Shown here: positions 8,373-16,014 of the stretch, one piece after another
Layout of the letters: every line of letters starts with the position of its first letter
How positions within the stretch are numbered: position 1 is the stretch's first letter
NCBI GenBank assembly: GCA_963765285.1
Contig: CAVXVR010000006.1
Location: 1 to 64,000 of the forward strand
Direction of reading: 5' to 3'
From: CAVWZH01 sp963765285
Lineage (GTDB): Bacteria; Acidobacteriota; Terriglobia; Terriglobales; Acidobacteriaceae
Length of the DNA: 64,000 bases
The notes under the pieces: model-generated
The model's database searches: none
Seen by the model: only the letters and a program-made list of their open reading frames with translations
What the model was told of the DNA's origin: nothing
Position numbers and translations under genes: made by a program

Positions 8373-8390
8373 AAGCCCTCTTTCGGGCTT
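8373..8390 (-). other. Hairpin in the rpoZ leader
   Basis: AAGCCC (8373-8378) and GGGCTT (8385-8390) form a 6-bp stem, ending 28 nt before the rpoZ start. No U tract follows on the minus strand, so it is not a clear terminator; it may be a leader structure. Confidence 0.35.
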
Positions 8391-8473
8391 GCAACCAAGG
8401 CACATCCTGCCCGCACATCTAACCAACTTAATTTGAATGATTTGGGCGAGAAATCACTGACTTCTTAGATGCT

Positions 8474-8530
8474 CCGTCCGAGCCAAAAGTTTCTTGGATA
8501 TGACCGGCTTGGCGCTGATGCTTCGGACGG
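8474..8530 (-). other. Nested inverted repeats between comM and rpoZ
   Basis: CCGTCCGA (8474-8481) pairs with TCGGACGG (8523-8530), and inside it GCCAA (8482-8486) can pair with TTGGC (8509-8513). No T tract. Could be a comM 3' structure or an rpoZ leader element. Confidence 0.35.
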
Positions 8531-8606
8531 TTCTCTGGCTACCACAACTCGATGGAACTGTCTACCCTACCCGGAAAAAGAAACGAGGTCAAGTATTTAG
8601 TATGGA

Positions 8607-10157
8607 CTACGCCCAAAAAGTACGGTCCAGAGTTCGGTACTGGATCGCCTCTGCAATGTGTTTAGGTTCAATAGCTTGCGCGGCTTCGAGGTCGGCGATG
8701 GTCCGCCCTACCTTTAGAATTCGGTCGTGGGCTCGAGCCGTCAAACCCTGCTGGGTCATGGCCCGTTCCAGCAGGCGCTCGCAATCGGATGAAAGTTCGC
8801 AGAAAGTCCGGATATGACGCGGCGCCATCTGCGCATTGCAATACAGCTTCAGGCGGGTTGAGGAAGCGAACCGCCGCAACTGAATCTCACGCGCGCGCAT
8901 GACACGGTCGCGAATCGTGGCGGAACTCTCCGGTTCCGAGCCCGAACGCATCTCTTTATAGTTCACTGCAGGCACATCAATATGGATGTCGATGCGATCG
9001 AGCAGGGGCCCGGAAATCTTCGCCATATAGCGCTGAATCATGGCCTGGGTGCAATGGCACTCGCGCGAACGGTCGTTGAAGTACCCACACGGGCAGGGAT
9101 TCATGGCGGCCGCCAGCATGAAGCGGGCGGGAAACGTCAACGACATCGAGGCCCGGGCAATGCAGACTGTTCCGTCCTCCAAAGGCTGCCGCATGACTTC
9201 CAGGACGTTTCTGGGGAACTCGGGCAGTTCATCCAGGAACAGCACCCCGTTGTGAGAGAGTGAGACCTCACCGGGTCGAGGAATGGCTCCGCCGCCGATC
9301 AGGCCAGCATCGGAAATAGTGTGATGGGGCGCGCGAAACGGCCGGACTCCAACGAGCCCAGTTCCCGGATCGAGTACGCCCGCCACGCTGTGGATCTTGG
9401 TGGTTTCGAGCGCCTCTTCAAAGGTGAGCGGCGGCAGAATGGTCGGCATGCGCTTAGCCAGCATGGTTTTGCCCGAACCGGGCGGGCCGATCATAAGAAT
9501 GTTGTGTCCTCCGGCACATGCCACTTCCAGCGCCCGCTTGGAAGTTTGCTGGCCGCGCACGTCTTTGAAGTCCACAACAAAATGTTGCGCTTCGTTGAGC
9601 AGCGTCTCCCGGTCAACCTGCATGGGCTGCACGCCGTTGCCGTTGTTGACAAAATGAATGACGTCCAATAAGGAGCGAACTGGATAGACTTCTACTCCTC
9701 CGACCATGGCAGCTTCACGGGCGTTGAGTTCCGGCACCACCATGCGCGATATCTTGCGGCTTCTGGCTTCGATGGCAATGGGCAGTGCACCTCTCACCCC
9801 GCGAACGCCCCCATCGAGCGACAACTCACCAACAAAAAGACAGTCAGGGACTTCTTTTCTGCTCAACCCGCCATAAGCGCCCACAATGCCCAGTGCCATC
9901 GGCAGGTCGAAACCGGATCCCTCCTTCCGAATGTCGGCCGGGGCCAGATTGATAGTGATATGGGTCGTGGGAATATCGTAGCCACAGTTTTTCAGGGCTG
10001 CGCGGACCCGGTCGCGGCTCTCCCGCACGGCCGCATCGGGCAGACCGACAGTGTGAAAATGGTCTTCCGCGGTCTTCACCCCGGAAACGTCGACTTCGAC
10101 CTCGATGATGCTGGCATCGATGCCATAGACCGCCGCACTCATGGTCTTGTAAAGCAT
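8607..10157 (-). CDS. comM: YifB/ComM family Mg-chelatase-like AAA+ ATPase
   Basis: 516 residues from ATG 10157 (MLYKTMSAAVYGIDA is the usual family start; the open frame continues upstream without support). N-terminal Lon-protease-like fold domain (residues about 1-170), then the AAA+ module with Walker A (IGPPGSGKTMLAKR), Walker B (VLFLDELPEF), and the C-terminal domain with cysteines (NPCPCGYFNDRSRECHC). In naturally competent bacteria ComM is a branch-migration helicase promoting integration of incoming DNA. A perfect CRP-type palindrome lies about 100 bp upstream. Confidence 0.95.
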   Translation of the reverse strand: MLYKTMSAAVYGIDASIIEVEVDVSGVKTAEDHFHTVGLPDAAVRESRDRVRAALKNCGYDIPTTHITINLAPADIRKEGSGFDLPMALGIVGAYGGLSRKEVPDCLFVGELSLDGGVRGVRGALPIAIEARSRKISRMVVPELNAREAAMVGGVEVYPVRSLLDVIHFVNNGNGVQPMQVDRETLLNEAQHFVVDFKDVRGQQTSKRALEVACAGGHNILMIGPPGSGKTMLAKRMPTILPPLTFEEALETTKIHSVAGVLDPGTGLVGVRPFRAPHHTISDAGLIGGGAIPRPGEVSLSHNGVLFLDELPEFPRNVLEVMRQPLEDGTVCIARASMSLTFPARFMLAAAMNPCPCGYFNDRSRECHCTQAMIQRYMAKISGPLLDRIDIHIDVPAVNYKEMRSGSEPESSATIRDRVMRAREIQLRRFASSTRLKLYCNAQMAPRHIRTFCELSSDCERLLERAMTQQGLTARAHDRILKVGRTIADLEAAQAIEPKHIAEAIQYRTLDRTFWA

Positions 10158-10255
10158 GATTCCCGATTCCGGCCGGTTTTTCGCCACGCCGACCCGCAGA
10201 GACACTACACCCCTGCGAGCGGATATCCACAATAGGACCGGCGTGACGAGTCAAC

Positions 10256-10271
10256 TGTGACGGATGTCACA
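10256..10271. promoter_or_regulatory. CRP/FNR-type palindrome upstream of comM
   Basis: TGTGACGGATGTCACA matches TGTGA-N6-TCACA exactly. Two further GTGAC half-sites flank it (10243 and 10279). On the minus strand a -35-like TTGACT (complement of 10249-10254) lies next to it toward comM. Also upstream of the divergent kinase gene. Confidence 0.55.
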
Positions 10272-10429
10272 GCCATTCGTGACGCATGAACTCCGGCTTT
10301 CAGGAGAATGCCTGAACCAATCTGCCCAATACGTTCTCATTGTCGGGGTGTACTGCTTGCATTACGATTTGTCTGCGCCCACAGGAAGTCCATCGGTCTG
10401 AGAAATATCGTAGAAAATCGGGCGCCCTT

Positions 10430-12565
10430 ATGGCGAAGCGAGAAGAACCGCCCACGTCGGTGCGCATCCCGGGTCATCTGGAAAACGAAGAGTCGCGGTT
10501 ATGGCGGCTGGTGTTGCTGTTTCTCATCCTGCTCGCCGCAGGCTTTGCCGCCCTTTCCTGGGAACGGCTGGAAAATCTTCCCTATCACCTAGGTGCACTC
10601 TCGCTGGGCGTGCTGATGTTGACTGTGCTCTTCGCCGCCTACGTGTTTGGCAGACGACGGGAGGCCGCGGAGCTTCAGGAACTGGTGCAGACACTACAAG
10701 ACCGAGCCAACGCCGTGCCGTCAGAACAACAGCTGGACCAGATGAGCCAGGTGATCGCGCGTTCCCAGCGCAGCTTCAAGGAACTGATCGATTCCATTGA
10801 TGATGTCGCCTTCGCGATGTCCTTGAGTGGAACCATTCGGACCGTGAATCGCCGCACTACGCAATTGCTGGGCCTGCCTTATTCCGACATCATCGGCCAT
10901 GAGATCAGCGAGTTCATCCAGGAACCGTCGCGGGGCGATGTCGAACCCGCGCTGGCACCCTTCCTGAAACAACGGCGATGGTCGGGAGTCGCCCCAGTAC
11001 GGATAAGGAAGGGCACGCGCACTTTGTATTTCGATTGTGTGCTGAATGCGATCGTCAAGGATGAGGAAGTAGTCGGTGTCAGCGGCCTGGCGCGGGACGT
11101 GACGGAGGAACGGGAAAGAGAGCGGCGGTTCACAGAGTTTTTCGAGACCCTGCAGGAAGGCGTTTACTTCAGCACGCCGGAAGGCAAACTGCTCGACGTG
11201 AATGCCGCACTGGTCCAGATGCTTCGGTACAACGGAAAAGAGGAATTGCTTGCCGCCGACCCCGGCGCTCTGAATATCGATTCCACCCCGGGGCCGGTTT
11301 TGGGGCGAAGGGCCGACGATCGAGGCAACGAGCGAGCACGAGAGATCAACCTGCGGCGCAAGGATGGCAGCACTGGCACCTTTCTGGACACTTCACGGGC
11401 GGTGTGGGACGCAGGCGGAAAGATCGTCCGCTATGAAGGCACTCTGGTGGACGTTACCGAACAACGGCAGATGGAAAAGGCCGTGCGCCGCCAGGAGAAA
11501 TTTCAACGCGATCTGCTGGAGGGCTTTCCCGACCTTATTCTGGTGCTCGATATGGAAGGCCGCTATACCTTCGTCAGCTCACGGATCAGAGACCAGCTCG
11601 GCCGCGTGCCCGAGGATTTTCTGGGCAAGAAGATCGAGGCTGATGACCAGGAGCGTTCACCGGAGTTTGCCGCCCTGTATCACGACGTCAGCTCGGGCCG
11701 CAAGAAATTCGACTTCTGCGAGTTTCGCGCCCGTCACCGCGATGGAGGCTGGCGCACTCTGCGGGCGGCCGCCAGCCCTCTATTCGACGCCGAGGGGAAC
11801 GCCAACAGTGTAATCATCTCCGTACGCGACATAACCGTCGAAAAGAAGCTCGAGCAGCAGATCATCCAGAGCGACCGGCTGGCCGCGATGGGGCAAATGA
11901 TCAGCGGGTTTGCCCATGAACTCAACAATCCACTGACCAGTATCATGGGGATGGCTGAACTTTTGCAGGATTCGGAAGTCTCAGAAACCGCGCGCAAGCA
12001 ACTAACTACTCTCCAACAGCAAACCCGCCGGGCCGCCGATATTGTGCAAAATCTGATGTACTTCTCCAAGCCGCCCGCGCCGGGCAAAGGACCGGTCGTT
12101 CTGAACGATGTAGTGCAGCGCACTCTGCACTTGCATGCCTATTCGCTCCGCAAAAACAACATCACAGTGGATTTTCTGCCGGATTCGTCGCTTCCCGCGG
12201 TCAACGCCGATCCGCATCAACTGATGCAGGTGTTCCTCAATCTGATCCTGAACGCGGAGCAGGCCATGCGCGAGGTGCGGGAAGCAGGCACGCTGCGCAT
12301 TCGCCTGGAGAAAGGAAGCGGCACAGTTTCAGCGATTTTCCAGGACGATGGTCCGGGCATTCCGAAGGAAATTCTGCCCAGCATTTTCGATCCGTTTTAC
12401 ACCACCAAACGGCCGGGGCGGGGCACGGGTCTGGGTTTGAGTATCTGCAAGGCAATCCTGCGTGAGCACGCCGGCAACATTGAAGCCGCTTCCGGCCCCG
12501 GTGGAGGTGCGGTCTTTACCGTCACGCTTCCGGTCGCGCCCATCGCATCAAGTCAGCAGGTATAA
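10430..12565 (+). CDS. Membrane sensor histidine kinase with three PAS domains
   Basis: 711 residues from ATG 10430. Two membrane helices (residues about 22-75), a short coil, then three PAS domains (SFKELIDSIDDVAFAM..., FTEFFETLQEGVYFS..., FQRDLLEGFPDLILVL...), each with a PAC-like tail. The kinase core has H-box HELNNPLTSIMGMAE, N-box LNLILNAEQAM, G1 QDDGPGIP and G2 GRGTGLGLSICKAI. No response regulator adjoins it, so its partner is elsewhere. Divergent from comM across a region with a CRP-type palindrome. Confidence 0.9.
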   Translation: MAKREEPPTSVRIPGHLENEESRLWRLVLLFLILLAAGFAALSWERLENLPYHLGALSLGVLMLTVLFAAYVFGRRREAAELQELVQTLQDRANAVPSEQQLDQMSQVIARSQRSFKELIDSIDDVAFAMSLSGTIRTVNRRTTQLLGLPYSDIIGHEISEFIQEPSRGDVEPALAPFLKQRRWSGVAPVRIRKGTRTLYFDCVLNAIVKDEEVVGVSGLARDVTEERERERRFTEFFETLQEGVYFSTPEGKLLDVNAALVQMLRYNGKEELLAADPGALNIDSTPGPVLGRRADDRGNERAREINLRRKDGSTGTFLDTSRAVWDAGGKIVRYEGTLVDVTEQRQMEKAVRRQEKFQRDLLEGFPDLILVLDMEGRYTFVSSRIRDQLGRVPEDFLGKKIEADDQERSPEFAALYHDVSSGRKKFDFCEFRARHRDGGWRTLRAAASPLFDAEGNANSVIISVRDITVEKKLEQQIIQSDRLAAMGQMISGFAHELNNPLTSIMGMAELLQDSEVSETARKQLTTLQQQTRRAADIVQNLMYFSKPPAPGKGPVVLNDVVQRTLHLHAYSLRKNNITVDFLPDSSLPAVNADPHQLMQVFLNLILNAEQAMREVREAGTLRIRLEKGSGTVSAIFQDDGPGIPKEILPSIFDPFYTTKRPGRGTGLGLSICKAILREHAGNIEAASGPGGGAVFTVTLPVAPIASSQQV

Positions 12566-12566
12566 T
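12561..12566 (+). promoter_or_regulatory. -10 element overlapping the kinase stop codon
   Basis: A perfect TATAAT overlaps the kinase stop and precedes the SDR start (12584) by 17 nt; no good -35 is visible. The SDR gene has no clear ribosome site, so a transcript from here would have a very short leader. Confidence 0.35.
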
Positions 12567-12583
12567 CGCCTCCCGGTTCAACC

Positions 12584-13318
12584 ATGGGACTCCTCACCGG
12601 ACAAACTGCGCTCGTCACCGGCGGCTCACGCGGCATTGGGCGGGCAATCGTACTGAAGCTCGCGGAAGCCGGGGCCGAAATTCTGCTTCACTACAACCGC
12701 AACGAAGCCGCCGCTCGAGCCGTGGCCTGCGAACTTCCTCGCCCTCCGCGGCTGTTGAAAGCTGATCTCGGATCGCCGGAAGCCATCGAAGGTATGTTCA
12801 CATCCCTGGCAGGCACTCACTTGGATATTCTGGTGAACAACGCCGGCATTTGGGGACCCACTCCCCTCGGCTCAACTCCAGCCATAAGTGTCCGAGCCAT
12901 GCTCGATGTGAACATCGGATCCATGTTTCTGGTGACGCAAGCCGCTCTGCCATTGCTGCGCGAAGGGGCGCGCATCATAAACTTGTCCTCGGTGGCGGCA
13001 AGAATAGGGATCGCCGCGGGTCGGAGTTTGTACGGCGCCACCAAAGCGGCCGTCGACTCATTCACCAAGAGTTGGGCGCTGGAACTTGCCCCGCGGAAAA
13101 TTCTGGTGAATGCCGTTGCCCCGGGCTATGTGACAACCGATATGACTGCCGAGCACTTTTCCAATCCGGAAGTACTGCAGAGCGCCATCGAGCGCAGCCC
13201 CTTCGGCCGTTTAGGGGAGAGCGACGACATCGCGGATGTCGTGCTCTTCCTGTGCTCTCCCGCTGCCCGCTGGATCACTGGCCAATCGATTAACATTAGT
13301 GGGGGATTTGTCATATAA
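12584..13318 (+). CDS. SDR-family oxidoreductase, FabG-like
   Basis: 244 residues, classical short-chain dehydrogenase. Nucleotide-binding TGGSRGIG near the N terminus, NNAG at mid-protein, catalytic Ser (NLSSVAARIG) and YGATK with Tyr and Lys, ending GQSINISGGFVI, the tail seen in 3-oxoacyl-ACP reductases. It could be FabG proper or another NAD(P)-dependent alcohol/ketone oxidoreductase; no fatty-acid genes adjoin it. Follows the kinase gene at once and precedes the FkbM gene by 37 nt. Confidence 0.85.
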   Translation: MGLLTGQTALVTGGSRGIGRAIVLKLAEAGAEILLHYNRNEAAARAVACELPRPPRLLKADLGSPEAIEGMFTSLAGTHLDILVNNAGIWGPTPLGSTPAISVRAMLDVNIGSMFLVTQAALPLLREGARIINLSSVAARIGIAAGRSLYGATKAAVDSFTKSWALELAPRKILVNAVAPGYVTTDMTAEHFSNPEVLQSAIERSPFGRLGESDDIADVVLFLCSPAARWITGQSINISGGFVI

Positions 13319-13355
13319 GGACTCCACAGCTCTTGGTATGCGAGAGTAATCTCCT

Positions 13356-14303
13356 ATGATCGGTGCGCGATTCCTGCGGCGATGGCGGGGGAATTACTAC
13401 TTAAGCAACGTGCTGGCAGCTTTCGCCAACCCCTTATATCGCGCTTCGCGCGGCTTAAGCCTCGAGATCCAGAAGAAAGTCAAAAAGAATAGTGCCGCCA
13501 TTCTGCTGCCCAACGGCCGCACCCTGCAATTTGCCCGGGACGCGGGCGTTGACATGAGTTCTCTTCTGTTTTGGAAAGGTTTGGATGGCTTCGAGCCGAG
13601 CACCTCCAGAACGCTACGCTTTTTCTTCGAACGATCCGTCACTTTCGTTGACGTTGGCGCAAACTATGGCTACTACTCGCTCCTCGGGGCCCTCTGGAAC
13701 CCCGCCCTTGAAGTGGCGTCATTCGAACCTGTCCCGCAAATCTACGAGGGCCTTGCCCGGAACATCGTATTCAATGGGATTTCGGATCGCGTCACCGCGT
13801 ATCAGATGGCATTGTCGAATCGCACGGGAAAAGCAACCTTTTTCCTGCCCCCTAGCGAAGGTAGCGACTATGAATCCACCGGCACACTAGTCGCCGACGG
13901 CTGGCAGAGCCGCAAACAGTCCCCGTCTTTTCAGGTGGAAGCGATGCGATTCGATGACTTCCGTCAGTTGCATCCCATGAATGTCGACATCGTGAAAATT
14001 GACGTTGAAGATTTCGAAGCCAGCGTTCTGCAAGGGATGGCGGAGACCATTGCCCGTGACCGCCCGTTCATCATCTGTGAAATTCTGCCGCGGGAGCACA
14101 AGAACCAAAAGACCAAAGAGATTGTGGAGCAGTTGGGCTACACGGCCTATTGGATTGCGTCGAACGAGTCCTATGTGCGCGTTTCCGGTTTCGATTTCAG
14201 ACGGACCGTTTCTACGGACTTCCTACTGTCGCCTGTCTCTGTCCCTGGAGAAGTAGTAACGGATCTGGAGCCGTTATGGGCCAAGCGGAAAGATAACTGG
14301 TAA
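13356..14303 (+). CDS. FkbM family SAM-dependent methyltransferase
   Basis: 315 residues. The SAM-binding motif I is FVDVGANYGYYSLLG; motif II region FEPVPQIYEGLARNI and VDIVKIDVEDFEASVLQG complete the FkbM fold. The N-terminal about 80 residues are basic and may be an added docking part. FkbM enzymes make O-methyl groups on sugars or small molecules, often in surface-polysaccharide or secondary-metabolite clusters; no such cluster is visible here. Convergent with the thiolase gene, 10 bp apart. Confidence 0.88.
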   Translation: MIGARFLRRWRGNYYLSNVLAAFANPLYRASRGLSLEIQKKVKKNSAAILLPNGRTLQFARDAGVDMSSLLFWKGLDGFEPSTSRTLRFFFERSVTFVDVGANYGYYSLLGALWNPALEVASFEPVPQIYEGLARNIVFNGISDRVTAYQMALSNRTGKATFFLPPSEGSDYESTGTLVADGWQSRKQSPSFQVEAMRFDDFRQLHPMNVDIVKIDVEDFEASVLQGMAETIARDRPFIICEILPREHKNQKTKEIVEQLGYTAYWIASNESYVRVSGFDFRRTVSTDFLLSPVSVPGEVVTDLEPLWAKRKDNW

Positions 14304-14313
14304 GCCGCCACGG

Positions 14314-15508
14314 TCAGCGCTCCACCGCCATTGCCACAGCATTCCCGCCACCCAGGCAAAGCGCAGCAATGCCGCGGTGAACATCCCGGCGGATCATTTC
14401 ATAGATCAAGGTCACCAGAACGCGCGCGCCGCTCGCCCCGATCGGATGCCCGATTGCGACCGCCCCGCCGTTCACATTGACCTTTTCCAGGATCAAGCCC
14501 CAGCTCGCGGATTACACCCAGCGCTTGCACGGAGAATGCTTCGTTTAGCTCATACAGATCGACATCTTCATTCTTCCATCCGGTCTTTTCCCAGATCTTC
14601 CGAACCGCGCTCACCGGCGCCATCATCACCCACTTGGGGTCGATGCCGCTGGTCGCTTGAGCCACAATGCGCACCATTGGTGTGGCGCCCAATTCCTTCG
14701 CCCGCCGGGCGCTGGTCACCACAACGGCCGCTGCGCCGTCATTCACTCCCGGCGCGTTACCGGCGGTAACCGTGCCGTCCTTCTTGAAAGCCGGCTTGAG
14801 CGCACGCAGAATCTCGATGGTCGTATCTTCACGCGGGGATTCGTCCTTCTCGAACCATCTCGGCGCGTCCCCCTTCTTTTTGGCCGGCAGTTCCACCGGC
14901 ACAATCTGCGATTTGAAACGGCATTCCTTGATCGCAGCCACCGCTTTGCGATGCGAATTGACCGCAAACTGGTCCTGCTCCTCGCGGGAGATGCCGTATT
15001 TCTCGGCGACATTCTCGCCCGTCACTCCCATGTGGTAGTCGTTGTAAATGTCCCACAGCCCATCGTGAACCATGGAGTCGACGATCTGCGCGTTACCCAG
15101 ACGGTATCCCTTGCGCGCCTGCGGAAGAAGATACGGAGCATTGGTCATGGACTCCATACCACCAGCCACAACGATTTCGCTGTTGCCCGTCTGGATCGCC
15201 TGCGCCGCCAGCGCAACCGCTTTGAGCCCGGAGCCGCAAACCTTGTTTACAGTCATGGCACCCACTTCCGGCGGCAGCCCGCCGAATAGCGCCGCTTGCC
15301 GCGCCGGATTTTGTCCAAGCCCGGCGGAGACGACGTTGCCCATGATGCATTCATCCACTTGCTTGGGATCAAGCTGAGCGCGCTTCACCGCCTCGCGGAC
15401 GACGATTGCGCCCAGCTGCGTAGCGTTCAAATCCGAAAGACTGCCCTGAAACTTCCCCACCGGCGTCCGGCACCCTGAAATGATCACAACTTCGTCAAAA
15501 GCAGCCAT
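14314..15508 (-). CDS. Acetyl-CoA acetyltransferase (thiolase), reading frame broken near the C terminus
   Basis: About 397 residues if the frame is repaired. Frame one (from 15508) carries the nucleophile Cys (NKVCGSGLKAV), the GGMESMTNAPY loop and NEAFSVQALGVI; then near 14487-14490 the frame changes and the rest (VNVNGGAVAIGHPIGASGAR, with the catalytic His, and CLGGGNAVAMAVER) runs in the next frame to 14314. One extra base in the GG of CCTGGAAAAG accounts for it. As read, the product would lose the catalytic His and second Cys. Condenses two acetyl-CoA or performs the reverse; no beta-oxidation neighbours. ATG 15508 is supported by the conserved start. Confidence 0.88.
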
Positions 15509-15778
15509 AGAAGTGGCCTCGCGATGATTTCACAAACTTGATTATAGATAGATGCGGCGGAGAAAGCTGCGGATTTTTCCGACGGAAGATCGCCGGGCGG
15601 ACCAGAGAAATGCGGTGTGAGATTTTTCCCGAACTCGTCGCGATGCAGAGACCCGGAACGCGATTGCAAGACGAATGTTGTTTCTCATTCCCGCTTCGCT
15701 CGCCGCCAACTTTCCTCGCAACCCGAGTCTGGTGACTTCGGTGTGGCGTCCGAAGACGTGCGTGACATCATTTTTTTC

Positions 15779-15807
15779 TTGACATCACTTTTCATTGACT
15801 CTAGATT
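15779..15807 (+). promoter_or_regulatory. Consensus sigma-70 promoter of a mini transcription unit
   Basis: TTGACA (15779-15784), 17-bp spacer, TAGATT (15802-15807). Directly after it TCAGT/ACTGA (15812-15825) could form a 5' hairpin at the transcript start. Confidence 0.75.
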
Positions 15808-15870
15808 TCAATCAGTCGCAACTGACGACCGTTGCACAGTCCATGAAAAATGGAAGGGAGAATAGGTTCA

Positions 15871-15912
15871 ATGGCAACTAAGAAGAAAGCAAAGAAGAAA
15901 AAGAAACACTAA
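15871..15912 (+). CDS. Lys-rich 13-residue peptide MATKKKAKKKKKH
   Basis: ATG 15871 to TAA 15912. GGAAGGGAG (15852-15860) is a strong ribosome site about 10 nt upstream. Nine of 13 residues are Lys and the last is His. The unit has its own consensus promoter (15779-15807) and a strong terminator (15936-15967), so a transcript of about 150 nt is predicted whose only translatable frame is this one. No function known; it could be a nucleic-acid-binding micropeptide, a leader peptide, or part of a small RNA whose peptide is incidental. Confidence 0.55.
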   Translation: MATKKKAKKKKKH

Positions 15913-15935
15913 GCAAGTTGAGTTAAGAAACAAGT

Positions 15936-15967
15936 GGGGACGCGAATAGCGTCCCCTAAGTTTTTTT
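15936..15967 (+). terminator. Strong intrinsic terminator of the mini unit
   Basis: GGGGACGC (15936-15943), loop of 5, GCGTCCCC (15949-15956), then TAAG and seven T (15961-15967). Confidence 0.9.
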
Positions 15968-16014
15968 GCCGCACGCTTCACTGGAACTCTATTCCCGCAG
16001 ATTCGACCATTGCA

